DNA of 47,430 nt, from positions 1 through 47,430 of the forward strand of contig CAJKLB010000013.1 of NCBI GenBank assembly GCA_905200615.1. The letters are read 5' to 3'. Position 1 is the first letter of the stretch. Every line of letters begins with the position of its first letter. Below, piece after piece: positions 25,371 to 34,911 of this stretch. The translations under genes were made by a program, and so were the position numbers. The notes under the pieces are model-generated. The model worked only from the letters and a program-made list of their open reading frames with translations, did not search any database and was not told the DNA's origin. The stretch is from an uncultured Selenomonadales bacterium (GTDB lineage: Bacteria; Bacillota; Clostridia; Christensenellales; QALW01).

Positions 25371-25385
25371 ATTAGGAGAAGAGCA

Positions 25386-27602
25386 ATGCACGTAGTACTT
25401 GAAAAAACTTTAATAAAAAACGGCAGGGAGATTTTATCGGGCAGTCATGATTGCGCCGGCCGCGCCAAAGAAGGCACGATAAGCTATGGTATTTTGAAAG
25501 CTCATAATATCGGCACCAGTATGGAGAAGCTCAATCTTCGGTTTGACGCGTTGGTTTCTCATGATATTACCTATGTGGGAATCATACAGACGGCTCGTGC
25601 CAGCGGCCTGAAAAAATTTCCTATGCCTTATGCGCTTACCAATTGCCATAACAGCTTATGCGCAGTGGGCGGCACTTTAAATGAAGATGATCATCTTTTC
25701 GGTCTTTCGGCAGCTAAAAAATACGGCGGAATGTATGTGCCGCCGCATCTTGCGGTTATTCATTCTTTTGCAAGAGAAGAGCTTGCCGCTTGCGGCAGAA
25801 TGATTTTGGGTTCGGACAGTCATACCCGTTATGGCGCCCTTGGTACGATGGCCGTTGGCGAAGGCGGACCGGAGCTGGTGAAACAGCTGCTGGAACGTAC
25901 CTATGATATTGATTATCCGCAGATTATTGCTGTTTATTTAAAAGGTACTCCCCGCCGGGGGGTAGGCCCGCATGACGTTGCGATTGCCTTGTGTAAAGAA
26001 GTTTTTGCTTCCGGCGCCGTGAAAAATAAGGTGCTGGAGTTTATAGGCCCCGGTGTAGAGGGATTAAGCGTGGATTTCCGCTGTGGCATTGATGTGATGA
26101 CGACAGAAACCACCTGTTTGAGTTCTATATGGCAGACAGATGAAAAAGTACATAATTATTATAAAATCCATCAAAGAGAGGAAGACTATATTTGTCTTGA
26201 ACCTGCGGCATTAGCGGAATATGACGGATTGATTGAAATTGATTTAAGCCAGATTGAGCCGACGATTGCCCTGCCTTTTCATCCGAGCAATGCGTATACC
26301 ATCAGGGAGTTTAAAGCAAATGCAAAGGAAATCTTAGCAAATCTGGATGAAGAAATCAGGAAGCAATATCCAAAGAGCTCATGCTCTGTTTCCCAAAAAC
26401 TGGACCAGGAAGGATTCCATGTTGATCAGGGAATTATTGCAGGATGTGCGGGCGGAATCTTTGAAAATATCACCGCGGCTGATGACATTTTAAAGGGCGG
26501 CAGCACCGGCAACGGCGCGTTTTCTTTAAGTATCTATCCGGCCAGCCAAAGCGTGTATCTGGATTTGGTACAAAAGGGAATTGTTTCTGATTTAATGGAG
26601 ACCGGAGCGGTGCTCAAAACCGCTTTCTGCGGCCCGTGCTTCGGCGCGGGGGATGTTCCGGCAAATAACGCTTTCAGCATTCGTCATACTACAAGAAATT
26701 TCCCCAACCGCGAAGGAAGTAAACCCGGAGACGGTCAGCTTTCACTGGTGGCGTTGATGGATGCCCGCAGTATTGCGGCTACCGCGGCTTGCGGCGGTGT
26801 TTTGACGGGCGCCGACGAATTGGATATAGAATATACTTCTTATGAATATACTTATCACAGTGATATTTATAAAAAACGTGTGTATGACGGCAGAAATCAT
26901 CCGATTCCCGAAACAAAACTTATTCTGGGCCCGAATATCGCGGATTGGCCTGCGCTTAAAACCATGCCGAGTCAGGTTCTTGTACGCCTGTGCAGTGTTC
27001 TCAGAGATCCAGTAACAACAACCGATGAACTGATTCCTTCGGGAGAAACCAGTACGCTGCGTTCCAATCCTTATAAACTTTCCCGATTTACTCTCTCCAG
27101 AAAAGATCCGGAGTATGTTGCCTGTGCGGACGCGGTTGCGGAGATTGAAAATAGTTCCGCGCGGGAAGAATTGTTTTCAAGTTTGAACACGCTTGCAGGC
27201 GTGGAGATTACCGATTGCGTGTTCGGAAGCGCCGTGTTTGCCAATATGCCCGGTGACGGTTCCGCAAGAGAGCAGGCCGCCAGCTGTCAAAAGGTACTGG
27301 GCGGTTGGGCAAATATCGCTGTTGAATATGCTACCAAGCGCTATAGAAGTAATCTGATTAACTGGGGAATTTTGCCGCTTTTGATTGATAAAACCGATGC
27401 GCTGAAGATAGAAAAGGGCGATTATGTATTTTTACCGGAGATTCGAAGCAGCTTAGAAAACGCGAAAAATCAAACAAAAGCGATTTTGATTAAAGACGGA
27501 AAAACCGAGGAACTTACTCTTGGCATCGTGCCCATGACCAAGGATGAACGGGATATTTTGCTTAGCGGAGGCTTGATTAATTACTATTCGGCGCAAAAAT
27601 AA
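25386..27602 (+). CDS. Aconitase-family hydratase with 4Fe-4S site
   Basis: The 738-residue protein belongs to the aconitase/isopropylmalate dehydratase superfamily and most resembles the YbhJ-like hydratases of unknown substrate. The aconitase DSHT motif appears as LGSDSHTRYGALG. Three cysteines, Cys354 (AGCAGG), Cys415 and Cys418 (FCGPC), have the spacing of the cluster ligands of mitochondrial aconitase. A C-terminal swivel domain with a Gly-Asp-Gly-Ser-Ala loop follows. It is not a standard AcnA or AcnB (different N-terminus), and no other citrate-cycle gene is nearby. The true substrate is unknown. Confidence 0.85.
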   Translation: MHVVLEKTLIKNGREILSGSHDCAGRAKEGTISYGILKAHNIGTSMEKLNLRFDALVSHDITYVGIIQTARASGLKKFPMPYALTNCHNSLCAVGGTLNEDDHLFGLSAAKKYGGMYVPPHLAVIHSFAREELAACGRMILGSDSHTRYGALGTMAVGEGGPELVKQLLERTYDIDYPQIIAVYLKGTPRRGVGPHDVAIALCKEVFASGAVKNKVLEFIGPGVEGLSVDFRCGIDVMTTETTCLSSIWQTDEKVHNYYKIHQREEDYICLEPAALAEYDGLIEIDLSQIEPTIALPFHPSNAYTIREFKANAKEILANLDEEIRKQYPKSSCSVSQKLDQEGFHVDQGIIAGCAGGIFENITAADDILKGGSTGNGAFSLSIYPASQSVYLDLVQKGIVSDLMETGAVLKTAFCGPCFGAGDVPANNAFSIRHTTRNFPNREGSKPGDGQLSLVALMDARSIAATAACGGVLTGADELDIEYTSYEYTYHSDIYKKRVYDGRNHPIPETKLILGPNIADWPALKTMPSQVLVRLCSVLRDPVTTTDELIPSGETSTLRSNPYKLSRFTLSRKDPEYVACADAVAEIENSSAREELFSSLNTLAGVEITDCVFGSAVFANMPGDGSAREQAASCQKVLGGWANIAVEYATKRYRSNLINWGILPLLIDKTDALKIEKGDYVFLPEIRSSLENAKNQTKAILIKDGKTEELTLGIVPMTKDERDILLSGGLINYYSAQK

Positions 27603-27618
27603 CAGGAGGATTTATTGA

Positions 27619-28620
27619 ATGGGATTTTTTACTCGTGATTTGGGTATTGACCTTGGAACGGCCAATACGTTGGTGTATTTACGGGGAAAGGGAATTATTA
27701 TAAGAGAGCCCAGTGTGGTTGCGGTTAAGGTTTCCGGCAGTCGCAAGGAGGTTTTGGCTGTAGGTGAACAGGCGAAAAGCATGTTAGGAAGGACGCCGGG
27801 AAATATTATTGCGGTAAAACCGCTGCGCGACGGTGTTATTGCCGATTTTGATATTACCGCGGCTATGCTTTCGGATATTATACACAGAGCTATGCCCAGA
27901 GCGTTTTCACTGACAAGAACACGCGTTGTTATCTGTGTGCCCTGTGGCGTTACCGGGGTAGAGCGTAAGGCGGTTGAGGATGCCGCGAAAAATGCCGGCG
28001 CCAGTCATGTGGTTATTATGGAAGAACCGAAAGCCAGTGCTATCGGCGCAGGACTGCCCGTAAATGAACCGGCCGGCAGTATGATTGTGGATATTGGCGG
28101 AGGCTCCAGTGAAATGGCCGTTATTTCTCTGGGAGGAATCGTGGTATCTAAATCCCTTAGAATCGCCGGAAATAAACTGGATGATTCTATTACAAACTTT
28201 GTAAAAAAAGAGTTCAATCTTGCGATCGGAGAGCGCACGGCAGAAGAAGTCAAAATTCAAATCGGTTCGGCATATCCTACGGGAGAGGAATATTCCATGG
28301 ATATCAGAGGACGGGATCTAATTTCAGGATTACCTAAGACCGTTACCATTACTTCCGCGCATGTTCGTGAGGCTTTGCGGGAACCGTTAATGGCGATTAT
28401 TGATGCCATTAAGGTTACGTTGGAAGATACACCTCCGGAACTGGCGGCCGATATTATGGAACGCGGCATCTATTTAGCCGGCGGCGGCGCGCTGTTGAAC
28501 GGGATGGACACATTGATTAAATATGAAACCGGTATGCCGGTAGTGATCGCGGATTCTCCGCTTGACTGCGTTGTTAACGGTGCGGGGAAGGCGTTGGAAG
28601 ATTTGGATTATTTGACATGA
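27619..28620 (+). CDS. mreB: Rod-shape actin homologue MreB
   Basis: MreB forms membrane-bound filaments that guide lateral cell-wall synthesis. The 333-residue protein begins with a short amphipathic start (GFFTRDLGIDLGTANTLVY, phosphate-1 loop) and has the VCVPCG-type segment, phosphate-2 DIGGGSSEMAVI and the adenosine motif AGGGALLNGMD. Length and motifs are standard. AGGAGG precedes the ATG. mreC starts 14 bases downstream, the usual order. Confidence 0.96.
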   Translation: MGFFTRDLGIDLGTANTLVYLRGKGIIIREPSVVAVKVSGSRKEVLAVGEQAKSMLGRTPGNIIAVKPLRDGVIADFDITAAMLSDIIHRAMPRAFSLTRTRVVICVPCGVTGVERKAVEDAAKNAGASHVVIMEEPKASAIGAGLPVNEPAGSMIVDIGGGSSEMAVISLGGIVVSKSLRIAGNKLDDSITNFVKKEFNLAIGERTAEEVKIQIGSAYPTGEEYSMDIRGRDLISGLPKTVTITSAHVREALREPLMAIIDAIKVTLEDTPPELAADIMERGIYLAGGGALLNGMDTLIKYETGMPVVIADSPLDCVVNGAGKALEDLDYLT

Positions 28621-28633
28621 ACGGAGACGGCAG

Positions 28634-29473
28634 ATGAAGAGTCTTGGGCGCAAGCGCATTAAAATTATAAAATATCTGGCCATAAGCCTTGTAATTGTTA
28701 TAACGCTGTTAATTCTTATGTTTAACAGCGGTGTTGCTGCGCTCAGGCAGATATCGGGTTATGTGGTCACTCCGGTCATTCAGGCGGCGGATGCCGCATT
28801 TGACGGAATCAGTAATTTTTTTGCCAGTTTCGGTTCAAGGATGCGGTTGAAAGAGGAACTTGCGTCCGCACAGGAAAAATTGATGCAGTTTGAAACGATT
28901 CAATCCGTCGCCGATGAAGTGAAAGCAGAGAATAATCAGCTGATGGCATTGTTGGGAGAAAGTGAAAAGTATCCGGAATTTGAATATCAATATGCCGAGG
29001 TCATCCTTCGCAGTGTGGATGACTACAGCGCTACATATACGCTGAATAAAGGCCAAAATGACGGAATTAAGCCGAATATGGTGGTGATATCCTCCGGAGG
29101 ACTGGCGGGAAAAATCATTGAAACTACCGAGAGTACATCGATCTTGCTTGCAATTATCGATTCCCGATGCGGCGTACCGGCGCTTTCGGAAGAAAGCCGT
29201 GATATGGGGGTTGTAAAAGGTGTAAGCGATTCCGGTACGACGGCCGGTTATTGTACGATGACAGAACTTCCTACCAATGCGATTATCAAGCCAGGAGATA
29301 CGGTCATTACTTCGGGTATGGGAGAAGTTTTCCCGAAAGGAATTACGGTGGGAACCATTACCGAGGTTTCTAAAGGAAACCTGAATCAGATTAACTCTTC
29401 AGCAAAACTGACTCCTGCGGTAGATTTTGATCATCTGGAAAATGTGTTGATTATTACGAATACGGGAGAATGA
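28634..29473 (+). CDS. mreC: Rod-shape-determining protein MreC
   Basis: MreC links MreB to PBP2 and activates elongation. The 279-residue protein has a basic N-terminus, one membrane helix (about residues 12-33), an extracellular coiled coil (about 67-105) and the beta-rich MreC domain with LNKGQNDGIKPNMVVIS, IDSRCGVPAL and ITSGMGEVFPKGITVG. Its place between mreB and mreD is conserved. Confidence 0.94.
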   Translation: MKSLGRKRIKIIKYLAISLVIVITLLILMFNSGVAALRQISGYVVTPVIQAADAAFDGISNFFASFGSRMRLKEELASAQEKLMQFETIQSVADEVKAENNQLMALLGESEKYPEFEYQYAEVILRSVDDYSATYTLNKGQNDGIKPNMVVISSGGLAGKIIETTESTSILLAIIDSRCGVPALSEESRDMGVVKGVSDSGTTAGYCTMTELPTNAIIKPGDTVITSGMGEVFPKGITVGTITEVSKGNLNQINSSAKLTPAVDFDHLENVLIITNTGE

Positions 29474-29477
29474 AAAT

Positions 29478-30002
29478 ATGCGGACGTTTGTAATGATCAT
29501 TCTTTCGGTTTTTGCCTTTTTTGCGCATGTTCTTTTATCACCTTTGATTGGTATATTTGGGGCAAAAATTGATTTTATTATGCTTAATCTTGTGAGTTTG
29601 GCGTTTTTTACAAAAAAGTGGTATCCTCCTGTACTTGCCGGTGTTTATTCGGGAATTTTGGTAGATATTACGACGCAGGCGAGCACTTATATTAATACGG
29701 GAATATATCTTGCGTTGGCGGGTCTTACTGTGATTGCAGTAAAAATTATAAAAGAAAATAGTTATATGTTATATATTCTTTTTGTATTTGGGGCGGTATG
29801 TGTTAAGCATTTTGCTTTGATTTTTGTTCTTTACATTATGCGATTATCAGAAAACGCTTCGATTATGACGTTTATATACGGATTACCTTCCGCACTTTAT
29901 ACGGCAGCGATTTCTGCGGGAGTTTATTTTATTATAAAAAAAATCTTTTCGTTTAATTTTATGCAGGAAAATCCTGTAGACCATAATAAATATGTTCTTT
30001 AG
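29478..30002 (+). CDS. mreD: Rod-shape-determining membrane protein MreD
   Basis: A 174-residue integral membrane protein with five to six hydrophobic helices and little soluble sequence, as expected of MreD. Conservation in this family is low, so the call rests on topology, size and position between mreC and the PBP2 gene. It starts five bases after mreC. Confidence 0.87.
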   Translation: MRTFVMIILSVFAFFAHVLLSPLIGIFGAKIDFIMLNLVSLAFFTKKWYPPVLAGVYSGILVDITTQASTYINTGIYLALAGLTVIAVKIIKENSYMLYILFVFGAVCVKHFALIFVLYIMRLSENASIMTFIYGLPSALYTAAISAGVYFIIKKIFSFNFMQENPVDHNKYVL

Positions 30003-30012
30003 GCGGTGAAAA

Positions 30013-32517
30013 ATGAAATTTTTAAAGGGAGAAGAAGATAATAAGCAGGGAATGGAACGCCGGGGCTTGATTGTTATAGGGGCGTTTCTTGTCGCGTTTG
30101 TTGTGCTTGTTTGCTCTCTTATTGATCTACAGCTGATTCGGGCGGAAGATTATGAAGCCGCATCCAGCATCAAGCGTACAAGGACACTGAAAGTTGAGGG
30201 AACGCGGGGAAAAATATTGGATTCCAACGGAATACCGCTTGCTCAGGACGAGGTCAGCTATAATTTGGAGTTTTATAGGGAATATAATTTAAAATCCGAG
30301 CGTCAGATGTATACGGATTCCATTATTTTTGCTATAGAATTGATGAATAAATACGGCCGAGATATTCAGCCTACTTTTGCTATTACCAAGAATGAAAACG
30401 GTGAATATGTATTTGATTGGGGTGATGTAAGCAGCAGCGTTGCGGCTTCGCGGGAAAAAACATGGCGCAGCGATTTTTATTTTGCGGACACAAAAGGGCT
30501 TGCGAAAAACTGTGAGGAAATGTATTATGAAATGCGGGAACGCTATTGTATTCCCGAGGATATGACGGATGAGCTTGCTTTTAAGGTTCTCGGTATTTGG
30601 CAGGACAGCATTCAATCGTATTGGGCGTCAAAATCCATAACCGTGCTGAAAAATCTTAGCTTAGATCTTGTTACCGCGATAGAAAGCTACAGTTATGAAC
30701 TGGCGGGCTTTAATATTACGGAAAAATCTCTTCGGGTATACCCTCAGGGAACGGTTGCCAGTCATATTATAGGATATTTGGGACGTATTACGGCAGAAAA
30801 TGTTGACTATTATGAGGAGCTTTCCTATGATATTGAAAGCCTGGTGGGCGTTTCGGGAATTGAAAAAGAAATGGAAAGTTATCTGACCGGCAGCAGCGGA
30901 GCGAGAGTTGGTTCCCGTGAGGTTGAGGTTACTAACGGAGGCAGAATTTTAAGCGAGCTTTCCTATACACATCCTAAAAGCGGTGATAATGTCTATTTAA
31001 CCATTGACATCAATCTTCAGCGGGTGGCGGAGGAAGCACTGCGTCAAAATATTGCGGAGATTAACCAACGCCAGTATGAACTTTACAATGGCGATGTGGC
31101 AAAATATGAAAATTTGGTAGAGGAACGCGGAGGAAAAGAGGTACAGTTTGCCAAAGTAGGCGCGGTGGTCGTTATGGATGTGAATACCTGCGATGTGCTG
31201 GCATTGGTCAGCGAACCCAATTATGACGCCAGTTTGTTTTCGCAGGGGATTTCACAGGAGGAATACGATGCGATTGTCAATGATGAGAGTAAACCGTTGT
31301 TTAATAAGGCAATCAGCGCCTCCGATACGCCAGGTTCTATTTTTAAGCTTTGCGTATCTTTGGCCGGCTTAGAAGAGGGCGTTATTACGGTTGATGAAGA
31401 AATTCACGATTACGGAGAATACAGAAAATATGTAGGCGATAGTGATAAGCGCGGCCCGATGTGCGGCTGGTATAGGGATTCTCACTATCGGTCCACACAC
31501 GGTTCTATTAATGTGGTCAGTGCAATCAATTATTCCTGCAACTATTTCTTCTATGAAGTAGCAGATCGCTTGGGAATAGAAAAGATAAAAAAATGGGCGT
31601 TTAATTTTGGCCTTTTGGAAAAAACCAATATTGAGCTCACCGGTGAAAAAGTGGGCATTGTAGGTGACCAGAAAACAATATATGACAGTGAGCGTGAAAT
31701 TTCAGATCAGGATACCAGTTTGCCGTATCTGGTTTTTAAATCCATTCGTACACAATTGGTAGAATGTGCGGAAAAATCAGAAAAAACGCTTACCGATGCG
31801 GAAATAAATTCTATTATATCACAATGCTTTGACTTGATAGGTAAATCTCGAAATGAGATTTATTCGGATATTACAAAAATTTTGGTAGAAGGCTATGGCC
31901 TTTCCAGTGCTTATGTTAATTCAGTGACAAAATACGAAATATACAGTTATCTTGTGCAAATTACTTGGACGCCTACCAATACGATCCAAACAGGAATCGG
32001 CCAAAGCATTACAACGGTTACTCCGATTGCGGTAGCCCGATATATATCGGCTATTGTAAACGGGGGGTATGTATATGATGCGCATATCGTGGAGAAGGTA
32101 ACATCGGGTACGGGCGAACTCATTTATGAACAGCAGCCCACCTTAGTACGTAAGCTGGATATTAAACCGGAACATTTGGCTGCGGTTAAGCAGGGAATGA
32201 AAGAAATGGTTTCGGAATCGGAAGATCCCTATGCTTCTACGGCTCGAAATTTCTTTAAAAATTTTAAATATAATGAGGAAATGGGCGGGAAAACCGGTAC
32301 GGCGCAGGTTTCTAATATCAATATTGAAGATAATGCTTGGTTTGTTGCGTTTGCTCCTTATGAAAAACCGGAAATTGCGGTGGTTGTGTATATTCCCAAT
32401 GGATATTCCGGTTCAATGGCAAGCAGTACGGTAAAATCAATTGTAGAGTATTATTTGGATCGGAAATACGCGACGGAGGACGATTCTGTTCCCAATGAAA
32501 ATACAGTGGTGTATTAA
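30013..32517 (+). CDS. mrdA: Penicillin-binding protein 2 (class B transpeptidase of the elongasome)
   Basis: PBP2 cross-links peptidoglycan during elongation. The 834-residue protein has one N-terminal membrane helix (about 18-40), the dimerisation/pedestal domain with RGKILDSNGIPLA and GYLGRI, and the transpeptidase domain with Ser442-x2-Lys445 (PGSIFK), Ser508-Cys-Asn and Lys760-Thr-Gly (GGKTGTAQ). It is longer than typical PBP2 proteins of 600-700 residues: the stretch between the SxN and KTG motifs contains a charged helical insert of about 100 residues (roughly 553-655), a feature of many clostridial versions. Start ATG has GGCGGTG upstream. Confidence 0.93.
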   Translation: MKFLKGEEDNKQGMERRGLIVIGAFLVAFVVLVCSLIDLQLIRAEDYEAASSIKRTRTLKVEGTRGKILDSNGIPLAQDEVSYNLEFYREYNLKSERQMYTDSIIFAIELMNKYGRDIQPTFAITKNENGEYVFDWGDVSSSVAASREKTWRSDFYFADTKGLAKNCEEMYYEMRERYCIPEDMTDELAFKVLGIWQDSIQSYWASKSITVLKNLSLDLVTAIESYSYELAGFNITEKSLRVYPQGTVASHIIGYLGRITAENVDYYEELSYDIESLVGVSGIEKEMESYLTGSSGARVGSREVEVTNGGRILSELSYTHPKSGDNVYLTIDINLQRVAEEALRQNIAEINQRQYELYNGDVAKYENLVEERGGKEVQFAKVGAVVVMDVNTCDVLALVSEPNYDASLFSQGISQEEYDAIVNDESKPLFNKAISASDTPGSIFKLCVSLAGLEEGVITVDEEIHDYGEYRKYVGDSDKRGPMCGWYRDSHYRSTHGSINVVSAINYSCNYFFYEVADRLGIEKIKKWAFNFGLLEKTNIELTGEKVGIVGDQKTIYDSEREISDQDTSLPYLVFKSIRTQLVECAEKSEKTLTDAEINSIISQCFDLIGKSRNEIYSDITKILVEGYGLSSAYVNSVTKYEIYSYLVQITWTPTNTIQTGIGQSITTVTPIAVARYISAIVNGGYVYDAHIVEKVTSGTGELIYEQQPTLVRKLDIKPEHLAAVKQGMKEMVSESEDPYASTARNFFKNFKYNEEMGGKTGTAQVSNINIEDNAWFVAFAPYEKPEIAVVVYIPNGYSGSMASSTVKSIVEYYLDRKYATEDDSVPNENTVVY

Positions 32518-32526
32518 GGAGAGATT

Positions 32527-33675
32527 ATGGCATATAATAAAGGCTTAAAAAGAAAAAAGCGGCGCGCCTTTCCGCCGGGACTTATTCTTATTGCGGTTTT
32601 GCTGCTCGCGGCCGTTGCGGCGGTACTGGCTTTGACGCTTCCGGGAAAGACAACTCTTGTTTATGATATCTTTTATACCGGGATTTCGGCAGATGGACTG
32701 TTGGTACGCAGCGAGAATATTACTTTGCTGGATGAATACGAAAAAGTTGATTATGAAAATATGATCGACGGGCAGTTTGTTGAGGCGCAAGAAAAAGTTG
32801 CCACAGCTTATAAAAAAGGGTATATTAAAAATACTCTTTCTAAGCTCGCCGATACACAGGAAAGCATTGTAACGTATCAAAACCAGAATATTATACAAAA
32901 CTTTGACGACCGCACCATTGCTAAATTGGATTTTGAAATTTCAGTAGTCATTCGAAAAATGTCGGAACAAGCGGAAGGATATATTGAACTTTACGGTGAC
33001 CTCTGTGATTTAATCGAGCAGCGGCGCAGTTATATCCGCGAAAATTTTAATACCGATTCCAATACGTATCTTCAGGGATTATACAGCGATGAACAGAATT
33101 TATTGGAGTCACTTCGGGCGTGGTTTGATGAATTTTCTGCCCCGGCGGACGGATATATCGGCTTTTATTGTGACGGATTCGAAGGAACAATGAATGCAGA
33201 AACGCTTGCGACAGTGAAACCCAATGAATTAAAAACGTACATTAATGCTGATTATAATCGCAATATCAATGCGTTTAAGATGGTTACCAGTGAAAAATGG
33301 TATGTGGCGATTGTAACAGATCAGTTTTCGGCATTTCAGCAGGGAACATATTATCCTGTTTTTATAGGAAATGCCACCGAAAGTGAAACGGGATGTCTTG
33401 AAAGTATTGTTACAGAAAAAAACAGCGGTGTTCTTATATTCAGTTTTGAAAATAATGTTGAAAAATATCTGGATATCAGAACGGCAAAAATTACGATAGG
33501 AGAGCGTTTTGAAGGCTATCGGGTGCCGGCGGAGTATGTAAATAACGGCGCGATAACCGTGAAAACGTCAGAAGGAAAGCAGGCAATACCGGTAACGGTA
33601 CTTTACAGCAATGATGAATTTGCATTGCTGCAGGAAATTCCCGAGCTAAAAGTAGGGCAGAGGGTGTATCAATGA
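32527..33675 (+). CDS. HlyD-like membrane-anchored periplasmic-adaptor-type protein
   Basis: The 382-residue protein has a very basic N-terminus (LKRKKRRAF), one membrane helix (about residues 17-38) and a long external part with lipoyl/barrel-sandwich-like strands (SADGLLVRSENITL and FSAPADGYIGFYCDG) flanking a helical hairpin. This is the architecture of HlyD-like adaptors seen next to yggS and sepF in many Clostridia. No transporter gene is adjacent, so it may serve the cell envelope or division and not classical export. It overlaps yggS by ATGA. Confidence 0.7.
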   Translation: MAYNKGLKRKKRRAFPPGLILIAVLLLAAVAAVLALTLPGKTTLVYDIFYTGISADGLLVRSENITLLDEYEKVDYENMIDGQFVEAQEKVATAYKKGYIKNTLSKLADTQESIVTYQNQNIIQNFDDRTIAKLDFEISVVIRKMSEQAEGYIELYGDLCDLIEQRRSYIRENFNTDSNTYLQGLYSDEQNLLESLRAWFDEFSAPADGYIGFYCDGFEGTMNAETLATVKPNELKTYINADYNRNINAFKMVTSEKWYVAIVTDQFSAFQQGTYYPVFIGNATESETGCLESIVTEKNSGVLIFSFENNVEKYLDIRTAKITIGERFEGYRVPAEYVNNGAITVKTSEGKQAIPVTVLYSNDEFALLQEIPELKVGQRVYQ

Positions 33676-34364
33676 ATTTACGGCAAAGATATTTGGAAAT
33701 TTGTGAAAAAATAGAAAAGGCCTGCAGTGCAAGCGGCAGAAAAACCGGCGATGTAGAGCTTATAGCCGTTACCAAAACCAGAAGTGTGCAGGAAATTAAT
33801 GAGGCTGTTGGCTTAGGAATAAAAACAATAGGTGAAAACAGAGTTCAGGAACTGCTGGAAAAATATGAGGGGATCGATCCGAGGGCATCTATTCATTTGA
33901 TTGGTCAGCTGCAGACCAATAAAGTCAAATATATTCTTGATAAAGTTGAAGTAATCCATTCCCTTGATCGAATTTCTTTGGCGCAGCAAATTGATAAATT
34001 GGTTGAAAAAGCGCAAATGGCACCTAAAAAAGTACTGGTTGAGGTAAATATAGGAAATGAATCCACAAAATCCGGAGTTTCGCCGGATAAATTATCAGAA
34101 TATCTTGACAGTTTGCAAAATTTTAGGTATATTAAGCCTATAGGTCTTATGACGGTTGCGCCTGCATGGGCATCTGAAACGGAATTGGAAAAGTATTTTG
34201 CGCACATGCGTTTGCTTTTGGAGGCCGGTAAGGAACGGTTCGGAGAGGAGTTCTCCCAGCTTTCTATGGGAATGAGTCATGATTATGAGGCGGCTGTTCG
34301 TCAGGGAGCTACAATGATACGAATCGGTACGGCGCTTTTCGGTGCAAGAAATTATGATATTTAG
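33672..34364 (+). CDS. yggS: YggS/PLPBP-family pyridoxal phosphate homeostasis protein
   Basis: This single-domain PLP-binding barrel buffers vitamin B6 and influences amino-acid pools. The 230-residue protein has the PLP lysine in LIAVTKT (about residue 35), IGENRVQELL, HLIGQLQTNK, the EVNIGNESTKSG segment and the C-terminal LSMGMSHDYEAAVRQGATMIRIGTALFG split across two family blocks. It sits immediately upstream of sepF, as in Firmicutes generally (ylmE-ylmF). Confidence 0.95.
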   Translation: MNLRQRYLEICEKIEKACSASGRKTGDVELIAVTKTRSVQEINEAVGLGIKTIGENRVQELLEKYEGIDPRASIHLIGQLQTNKVKYILDKVEVIHSLDRISLAQQIDKLVEKAQMAPKKVLVEVNIGNESTKSGVSPDKLSEYLDSLQNFRYIKPIGLMTVAPAWASETELEKYFAHMRLLLEAGKERFGEEFSQLSMGMSHDYEAAVRQGATMIRIGTALFGARNYDI

Positions 34365-34378
34365 GGGGATTACATCAG

Positions 34379-34882
34379 ATGGCAAGGGAAAAGAAAAATA
34401 AAGTGCTTGATTTTTTCGGGTTTGGTTCTAATGATGAATATGATGACGATGAGGAATATTTTGAAGAAGAGGAATACGAGAAACCTGTAAGGGGAAGAAA
34501 AAGAGAAGAGGAAGAGGAATTCGAAGAAGAAAAGCCCCGCAGAAGCAGGAGAACAAAAATTGTGCCGGTTCAAGAGCGTAACGGCGCAAAGTCAAGCGTC
34601 ATTATTTATTCGCCGAAAACCTATAATGATGCGCAGCCCTTGGTGATGCAGCTGATTCAGCATAAGCATGTAATTATTAAACTGGATAAGGTGGAAAAAC
34701 GCATCGGTCAGCGTATTCTTGATTTTATGAGCGGCGCGGCTTATGCAAGCGATGCACAGGTAACGGAGGTTTCTAAAGGAAGCATTTATTTGTTTGCATC
34801 GAATCAAACGTATATCGATAAGGCGGACGATGTGTCATCTGATTCCGGTGACGACGGATATACTCTTGATGACGAATTTTAA
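34379..34882 (+). CDS. sepF: Cell division protein SepF
   Basis: SepF tethers FtsZ to the membrane and shapes the septum. The 167-residue protein has an N-terminal membrane-binding amphipathic helix (NKVLDFFGF), a strongly acidic and basic low-complexity linker (about 17-65) and the SepF/DUF552 fold (about 72-152) with SVIIYSPKTYNDAQPLV and the GQRILDFMSGAAYA polymerising segment. The YggT and YlmH genes that often separate it from divIVA are absent here. Confidence 0.93.
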   Translation: MAREKKNKVLDFFGFGSNDEYDDDEEYFEEEEYEKPVRGRKREEEEEFEEEKPRRSRRTKIVPVQERNGAKSSVIIYSPKTYNDAQPLVMQLIQHKHVIIKLDKVEKRIGQRILDFMSGAAYASDAQVTEVSKGSIYLFASNQTYIDKADDVSSDSGDDGYTLDDEF

Positions 34883-34911
34883 CATTTTGTACCGCAGAAG
34901 AGAAGGGAAAA

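Noticed and set aside
34439..34560. The purine-rich repetitive tract in sepF as a DNA repeat or CRISPR-like element
   Set aside because: It encodes the low-complexity acidic/basic linker of SepF in frame and has no unit repeat or spacing regularity.
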